A stretch of 64,000 bases of DNA from Agreia sp. VKM Ac-1783 (GTDB lineage: Bacteria; Actinomycetota; Actinomycetes; Actinomycetales; Microbacteriaceae): assembly GCF_900177765.1 (NCBI RefSeq), contig NZ_FXWI01000002.1:434001-498000 (forward strand). The letters run 5' to 3'. Position numbers and translations under genes: made by a program. Positions 59,430 through 64,000 of the stretch are shown in pieces. The notes below the pieces were generated by a model, which worked only from the letters and a program-made list of their open reading frames with translations, was not told the origin of the DNA and did not search any database. The first letter of the stretch is position 1; every line of letters begins with the position of its first letter.

Positions 59430-62354
59430 TCATCGGCGGGAATCCTCCGCGTGGTCGAATCGCGCGATCGTGTCATCGGGTGCGAGCAGCCACCGAGGCT
59501 TCCGACCATGATCGAACGGCGGCGGCAGGTCTCGCCGTCGGGTGAGCGATCGAAAGTCACTGAGAGAACAGCCGTCGAAATAGACGGGGATGCGGCTCCG
59601 CAGTGCTGAGAAGGTGCTCCAGGCGGCCATCCAGGCGTCAGGCGCGCCGACCAGCCAGGTCGGCACGCCGGTCGCGGAAGCGAATGCCGAGAGAGCCGCG
59701 CGGTCGCCCACGTCGATCAGCGTCACCGCGTCGGGTATAGCGTCGACCTGCCGATCGAGAAACCGTGCGGGTCGAGAGGTGACGACGAGCAAGGTCGACG
59801 GCGGTGATTCCTCCCGCGTGCGAACGTGGCGCGACGGCGTCGAGGGGCGGGTCGCCGCGAGGCCCGGAACGAGCGCGACCTGGAGCCGTGCTCCCCGCCA
59901 GTGCCCCGCTCCGGACGGAAGGCCGGGGTCGTGGTCGGAGGCTATGCCTTCGGCGACGATGTACTCCTGGCGACTCGCGAATCTGAGATGGATGCGCTCC
60001 GGAAAGAGGGGCGCGAGGGCCGTGACTGGTGCGGCCAGCCGCTGGGCCGTCGCGATGACTGTGATGCCGCAGGGTGGGCCGTCGCGGAGAAGAGTGGCGA
60101 GCGCTGAGACGAACGCGCTCTGATAGTCGGCCTCGAAGCGGCGCACCACCGAGTCGAGGTCATCGATGAAGACGAGGATCGGATCGTGGGAGTCTCCCCC
60201 GCGTTGTCTCTCCCGGCACAGCTCGACGACATCGTGCACCGTGTCCCACGCCCGCTCGATGCCCGGGCCGACGAACACCGCCGCGGATGCCTGATGAGCG
60301 ATCGTCGAGAGAAGCGTCGATTTTCCCGAGCGCGACGAACCGAGGGTCAGCAGAGGCCCTTGTTCGCCCGGGTGGTAGCAGGCCGGTGGCTGGCGCTGTT
60401 CATGGGGCAGATCCAGAAGACCGAGGACGATGCCGGTGGACGGTCTCGGAACGTCGTCCAGGAGGACCTTCGAAGAAAGGGCCGGCAGCCAGGGAGCACG
60501 CGGAGCCGGACGCGTGGAGGGACCGTCTCGGACGAGATCCGCGGCATCCGTCTGAGCCACCTGAACCACCACGGGGGGCCGCCCGCCGACCGAGATGAGG
60601 CAGCGACCGCGTTGTGCGGGCGACAGCATCGATGCGGCTGGGCTGCCGATGATGGCGGTCGAATCGGCCGCGTTGTTCACGCGCAGAGAGAGTCGAAGCT
60701 CGCAGTTGGCGAGCAGCGAATCCTTGACGACCCCGGCGGGCCTCTGGGTGCAGAGGACGAGATGCATACCGAGCGAGCGCCCCCGCGCGGCGATGTCCGC
60801 GAACACGTCGTGGAGCTGAGGAAACTCGGACAGCATCGCGGCGAACTCATCGACGACGATCAGCAGACGGGGCATCCGTGGGGCGAGGCGGGAGTCCGAG
60901 ATGTCGCGCGCGGACGCCTCGCGAAGCACGCGCTCTCGCCAGCGGACCTCGGCTCTGAGGCTCGACAGCGCTCGCTCGGCCCCTCTGGGGTCGAGATCCG
61001 TGATGAGCCCGACGCACTGTTCGAGGCCGGTCAGCGGATCGAACGCTGCCCCACCCTTGAAGTCGACGAGGAGAACAGAGAATGCAGTCGAGTCGTACGC
61101 GCGAGCGAGCGCCGCAACCCACGTGACGAGAAGCTCGCTCTTCCCGCTTCCCGTCGTACCGGCGACGACCGCGTGCGGCCCCTGCTCGACGAGGTCGAGA
61201 CTGACGACCTCGCCCTGTTCCCCTAAACCGATGGCCGCGCTGAGTCCTTTCGGCGACGGCGAGACTCCCCCGTCACCCGCGCCGACGAGAGCCTCGACCT
61301 CGGCTGCGGACACGCGGGACGGCAAAGCGAAGTGCACTCGTTCGGCGTCGGGGGTCTGCTGACCGAGTCTGTCGCTGAATTCCACGGCCTCGAGAATCGA
61401 CACGAGCTCCCCCTCGATCTCGAAAGGGGTCGACAGCCGAGGATGCCGCAGCACGGTGACCCTCGCCACCGAATCGGCGGCCATGACGACATCGGCTTCC
61501 GCAGGAACGACATCGACCGAGTTCGCGACCACGATGAACGACGCGCAGAGAGGTCGTCGGGCGTCGGCGAGTGATCCGACCGACACGTCGTCGTGGCCGG
61601 AATGGGGAAGGGATTCCACCCACGCCCAGGCACCGGGACTCGAGTCCTCTGCCGCGCTGCAGGTCACGAAAGTGACGGCGCTGGGTGACACGGCCGCGGC
61701 GAGCTGCACGACGTAGCCTCGGGCGATGGCATTCGCGAGCGTCGACGCTCCGACGACAGCGATGCGCGCAGGAGCTGGCGCGAGCACCGGTGCGTGAGCC
61801 AAGCGTAGAGCGACGGATCGCAGGCGTCGCGAATCCTCATCGTCATCGGTTCCTCCTTCCACCCTCAGGGCGCTCTTCGCCGGGCCGGCACCCAGGCAGA
61901 TGGTCACCTGCGCAGCCGCGGTCGCCGTGAACGGGTTGGAGGCGCGCCCGAGGATCGATCGTGCCGAGGGCGCGCCCTGCCTCAAGGTTGCGAGCTCGTG
62001 CGCGTGGAGAGTCGTTACGCGATCGACGAAAGCCCGCTTACGCCGCGCCAGGTCGACGTCGTCTCGTCGCAGGGCGCGTCGTGCGGTGACCCGACCGTCG
62101 AGGAGCGTCGCGACGGCCATCACCGGCGAAAGCAGAGCGAAGACGAGCGCGAGGGGCGAGTGCAGCACGAACCACACCACGCCGGCCATCGCCAAGGGGG
62201 CCAACGATCCGATGAGCGGAAAGGGAGTCTTCGGGGGCGGATCCGAGCGCCGAGGAACGACGAGGACCTCGTCGAGATCCATCGCGATGTCGAGAGTGCT
62301 CGGCGCTCGATGAGGCGGCGACTCGTCAGACGAGAGGGAGTGACGTCGACGCAT
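59430..62354 (-). CDS. FtsK/SpoIIIE-type ATPase, EccC/EssC-like
   Basis: The 974-aa protein has a short cytoplasmic N-terminus, two membrane helices (about 45-80) preceded by PFPLIGSL, then a linker and tandem ATPase domains. The first has AGTTGSGKSELLVTW (about 400), LLVDFKGGAAFD and LLIVVDEFAAML. The second has LGSSRSGKSTLLS (about 676) and ILVFIDDLDSV. A third, C-terminal fold has lost its P-loop (begins LLVVTSRPARFL). The helices plus tandem ATPases are the layout of type VII secretion motors rather than of DNA-translocating FtsK, which has a gamma winged helix. No membrane partner is in the window. It is followed in reverse by FHA and PP2C genes. Confidence 0.88.
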   Translation of the reverse strand: MRRRHSLSSDESPPHRAPSTLDIAMDLDEVLVVPRRSDPPPKTPFPLIGSLAPLAMAGVVWFVLHSPLALVFALLSPVMAVATLLDGRVTARRALRRDDVDLARRKRAFVDRVTTLHAHELATLRQGAPSARSILGRASNPFTATAAAQVTICLGAGPAKSALRVEGGTDDDEDSRRLRSVALRLAHAPVLAPAPARIAVVGASTLANAIARGYVVQLAAAVSPSAVTFVTCSAAEDSSPGAWAWVESLPHSGHDDVSVGSLADARRPLCASFIVVANSVDVVPAEADVVMAADSVARVTVLRHPRLSTPFEIEGELVSILEAVEFSDRLGQQTPDAERVHFALPSRVSAAEVEALVGAGDGGVSPSPKGLSAAIGLGEQGEVVSLDLVEQGPHAVVAGTTGSGKSELLVTWVAALARAYDSTAFSVLLVDFKGGAAFDPLTGLEQCVGLITDLDPRGAERALSSLRAEVRWRERVLREASARDISDSRLAPRMPRLLIVVDEFAAMLSEFPQLHDVFADIAARGRSLGMHLVLCTQRPAGVVKDSLLANCELRLSLRVNNAADSTAIIGSPAASMLSPAQRGRCLISVGGRPPVVVQVAQTDAADLVRDGPSTRPAPRAPWLPALSSKVLLDDVPRPSTGIVLGLLDLPHEQRQPPACYHPGEQGPLLTLGSSRSGKSTLLSTIAHQASAAVFVGPGIERAWDTVHDVVELCRERQRGGDSHDPILVFIDDLDSVVRRFEADYQSAFVSALATLLRDGPPCGITVIATAQRLAAPVTALAPLFPERIHLRFASRQEYIVAEGIASDHDPGLPSGAGHWRGARLQVALVPGLAATRPSTPSRHVRTREESPPSTLLVVTSRPARFLDRQVDAIPDAVTLIDVGDRAALSAFASATGVPTWLVGAPDAWMAAWSTFSALRSRIPVYFDGCSLSDFRSLTRRRDLPPPFDHGRKPRWLLAPDDTIARFDHAEDSRR

Positions 62355-62461
62355 GTACCGAGTAGACCTCGTGCACGCGCTCCCGCGTGTGCTGCCGCTG
62401 CCATTGGTGGAGAGATCCGCAAGGGCCGGCTGTGTGAGCGACCCTCGGCGGCGTGCCGCTT

Positions 62462-62980
62462 CTACAGCACGTCGAAGTACTGTTCTCCGATGCGGATGCG
62501 CGTTCCTCGCGCCACCCCGTAGCGCTCCCCGGGTAGGGCCTCCACCGATTCTTCGCCCGAGACCGAGATCGATGTGCCGTTGCCCGAATGGCGATCGCTG
62601 ACCCAGAACATCCCGTTCTCGATGCCGAACTCGAGATGCGTCTTCGACACGCTCAGCTGCGGATCGACGACGCGCACGATCTCGAGTCGACCTTCGTCTT
62701 CTCGGACGACCGGGTTTCTGCCGATGAGTCCTGGGCCGGCGACGACCGCATTCTCTCCGGTGCTGAAGATGAGCCGGAAGACCGCCGGTGCCGCCGGCGA
62801 TCGCGGAGCAGCCTTGGCGGGAGCCGTGAATGCTTCGTGTCGACCGGGCATGGGCAGGGGCTCGACGTGCTGGGTGTCACTCATGGCCGACGCGGCCAGC
62901 ACCGAACTGCCGCACTCGCCGCAGAACATCGCGCCGCTGGGGAGCGCGGTTCCGCAGGTCTTGCACCTCACCGTGCTCAT
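62462..62980 (-). CDS. Zinc-ribbon and FHA domain protein
   Basis: The 172-aa protein has an N-terminal zinc ribbon (VRCKTCGTALPSG then FCGECGSSVL, four Cys) and a C-terminal FHA domain (about 75-172). The phosphothreonine pocket is recognised by LIGRNPVV, SVSKTHLEF and DRHSGNGTSIS. FHA domains read Thr phosphorylation, and type VII secretion motors of Firmicutes carry FHA domains on the motor itself; here it is separate. Its ATG overlaps the phosphatase stop by ATGA. The start is chosen at the zinc-ribbon Met. Confidence 0.88.
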   Translation of the reverse strand: MSTVRCKTCGTALPSGAMFCGECGSSVLAASAMSDTQHVEPLPMPGRHEAFTAPAKAAPRSPAAPAVFRLIFSTGENAVVAGPGLIGRNPVVREDEGRLEIVRVVDPQLSVSKTHLEFGIENGMFWVSDRHSGNGTSISVSGEESVEALPGERYGVARGTRIRIGEQYFDVL

Positions 62981-63798
62981 GGGGTCCGCGCGCTCGGACG
63001 GGTCGATTCGGTCTCGTCGACGGCGACGGAGACGTCGACGACCAGGACGGTCACGTTGTCTCGGCCTCCGTTGGCCAGGGCGGCAGCGACGAGTTCGCTC
63101 ACGGCGCGCTCGGCCGACTCGGTCGTCGCCAGGTAATGCCGGATGCCGTGATCGGTGAGTTCCTTCGTCAACCCGTCGGAACAGATCAGGATGCGCTGGC
63201 CCGGTTCGACGGGAATGAGCGAGTAATCGGGAACCGGCTTGTCGTGGAACCCGACGGCCCGCGTGATCACGTTGCTGTCGGGATGGACATCGGCCTGCTC
63301 GCGGGTGATCAACCCGGCCGCGACCATCTCCTGCACGACGGAGTGGTCGGTCGTGATCTGTTCGAGCTCGCCATCGGCGAAGAAGTAGACCCGCGAGTCG
63401 CCGATATTGAACACGGCCCACTGCGCCTCGCCGTCGACGACCGTGAGCGCGACGCCGGTCACGGTGGTTCCGGTTCCGAGAACACTCTCATCGCCGACTC
63501 TGTCGATGTCGGCTCGCGCAGATTCGAGGGCTCGATCGATCGTGTCGGCATCGATGTACGCCCGGCCGGTGATATCGCCGAGGCGAGTGACGACCGCAGC
63601 GCTGGCGATGTCGCCTGCGGAGTGACCACCCATGCCGTCTGCCACGGCGAACAGGGGCGGATTCGCGACGACGCTGTCTTCGTTGACGGCGCGCTTGTTT
63701 CCCCGGTCCGACAAGAGCGACCAGGTGAGGGTCAGGGTGTCTGCGGCGCCGGGAAGGACAACGCTCACGTGGGCGTTGCTGTCACCGATCTGGGTCAC
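62977..63798 (-). CDS. PP2C-family Ser/Thr phosphatase
   Basis: The 273-aa PPM phosphatase has metal-binding Asp/Glu motifs in order: NKRAVNEDSVVA, FAVADGMGGHSAGD, ICSDGLTKELTDHGI and the last Asp in NGGRDNVTVLVVD. It dephosphorylates Thr/Ser residues laid down by Hanks-type kinases. The kinase is not in the window. Being coupled to the FHA gene and close to the secretion ATPase suggests control of that system by Thr phosphorylation. GTG start. Confidence 0.92.
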   Translation of the reverse strand: MTQIGDSNAHVSVVLPGAADTLTLTWSLLSDRGNKRAVNEDSVVANPPLFAVADGMGGHSAGDIASAAVVTRLGDITGRAYIDADTIDRALESARADIDRVGDESVLGTGTTVTGVALTVVDGEAQWAVFNIGDSRVYFFADGELEQITTDHSVVQEMVAAGLITREQADVHPDSNVITRAVGFHDKPVPDYSLIPVEPGQRILICSDGLTKELTDHGIRHYLATTESAERAVSELVAAALANGGRDNVTVLVVDVSVAVDETESTRPSARTP

Positions 63799-63873
63799 GG
63801 GACTCTTCTCCTCGACATGCTGTTCGGATTCGGGCGCGCACGGTTCTGTCGGTGCGCAGACCGTCTCTCACGG

Positions 63874-64000
63874 TCAATCCGCTCCGGGAAGTATCTCGAT
63901 GACGTTGCCGTCGCCGATGTCGACCCTGCTGTACGGGGGAAGAACTATCGAGTCCCCCTGTTTCAACTTTATCCGAGGTGAGCCGGGCAGAGTGACGCCC
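63874..64000 (-). CDS. C-terminal end of an unidentified protein (cut by window edge)
   Basis: The last 41 residues of a minus-strand gene are visible, ending GDGNVIEILPGAD. They contain beta-type sequence (KLKQGDSIVLPPYSRVDI) with no hydrophobic helix. The gene is upstream of the PP2C gene with a 75-base gap and is probably part of the same unit. I cannot name the family from this fragment. Confidence 0.5.
   Translation of the reverse strand, partial: GVTLPGSPRIKLKQGDSIVLPPYSRVDIGDGNVIEILPGAD

Overview
The window is 64 kb of dense, high-GC (about two-thirds G+C by eye) bacterial chromosome. Several features point to an actinobacterium, most likely Micrococcales and plausibly Microbacteriaceae. 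These are the dxr-rseP-ispG, truB-ribF and nusA-ylxR-infB-rbfA blocks, an IF-2 with a long Ala/Pro/Gly N-terminus, GTG starts, a short MutY, Tat-lipoprotein signals and WXG-type proteins. The genus is not resolved. I see no rRNA, tRNA, CRISPR array, IS element or prophage, and no gene-free stretch longer than about 300 bases.

Layout. 1-9.5 kb: end of a corA-type gene, a glutathionyl-hydroquinone reductase behind a possible six-codon leaderless mini-ORF, an SNF2 helicase, a TIGR01777-type epimerase, a pseudouridine-catabolism pair (psuG plus PfkB kinase), an M20 peptidase and a Pr6Pr membrane protein. 9.5-16 kb: an exported flavin amine oxidase whose sequence is circularly permuted, a SGNH hydrolase, an SDR, an SRPBCC protein and a ROK protein with altered motifs. 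14.7-17.5 kb: the truB-(two small membrane proteins)-ribF operon. 17.5-20.2 kb: a uridine-kinase-like protein without a P-loop lysine, and a small WXG-type secretion module. 20.3-24.2 kb: tmrB-like, GNAT, mutY, lipoprotein and panE genes. 24.2-31 kb: translation and transcription block rbfA, infB, ylxR, nusA, proS, closed by a strong terminator embedded in panE. 31-38.5 kb: LCP cell-wall protein, then a MoxR-DUF58-VWA operon translationally linked to ispG. 38.6-44.2 kb: two-component system, rseP, dxr, FKBP lipoprotein. 44.3-52.7 kb: GNAT, MFS exporter, a 1313-aa Pls-type synthetase, an M1 metallopeptidase, a Sfp-type phosphopantetheinyl transferase and OsmC. 52.7-59.3 kb: GABA transaminase, asparaginase and a spermidine/putrescine-type ABC transporter. 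59.4-64 kb: an EccC/EssC-like ATPase, an FHA protein, a PP2C phosphatase and a cut-off gene.

Most notable points. (1) The amine oxidase at 9474-10958 carries its C-terminal FAD-contact segment in front of its N-terminal Rossmann motif. (2) The Pls-like enzyme at 46325-50266 has an A-domain specificity code I read by hand as D-A-E-S-I-G-T-V-V-K, close to the lysine code of bacitracin synthetase. With an adjacent M1 peptidase, a carrier-activating transferase and a divergent exporter, it looks like an epsilon-poly-lysine-type system. (3) About fifteen genes have a TAnnnT box ending exactly 6-7 bases before their ATG/GTG, indicating widespread leaderless transcription. (4) The heptamer CGGATGC/GCATCCG recurs far more often than expected and brings in otherwise unusual GAT and GCA codons.
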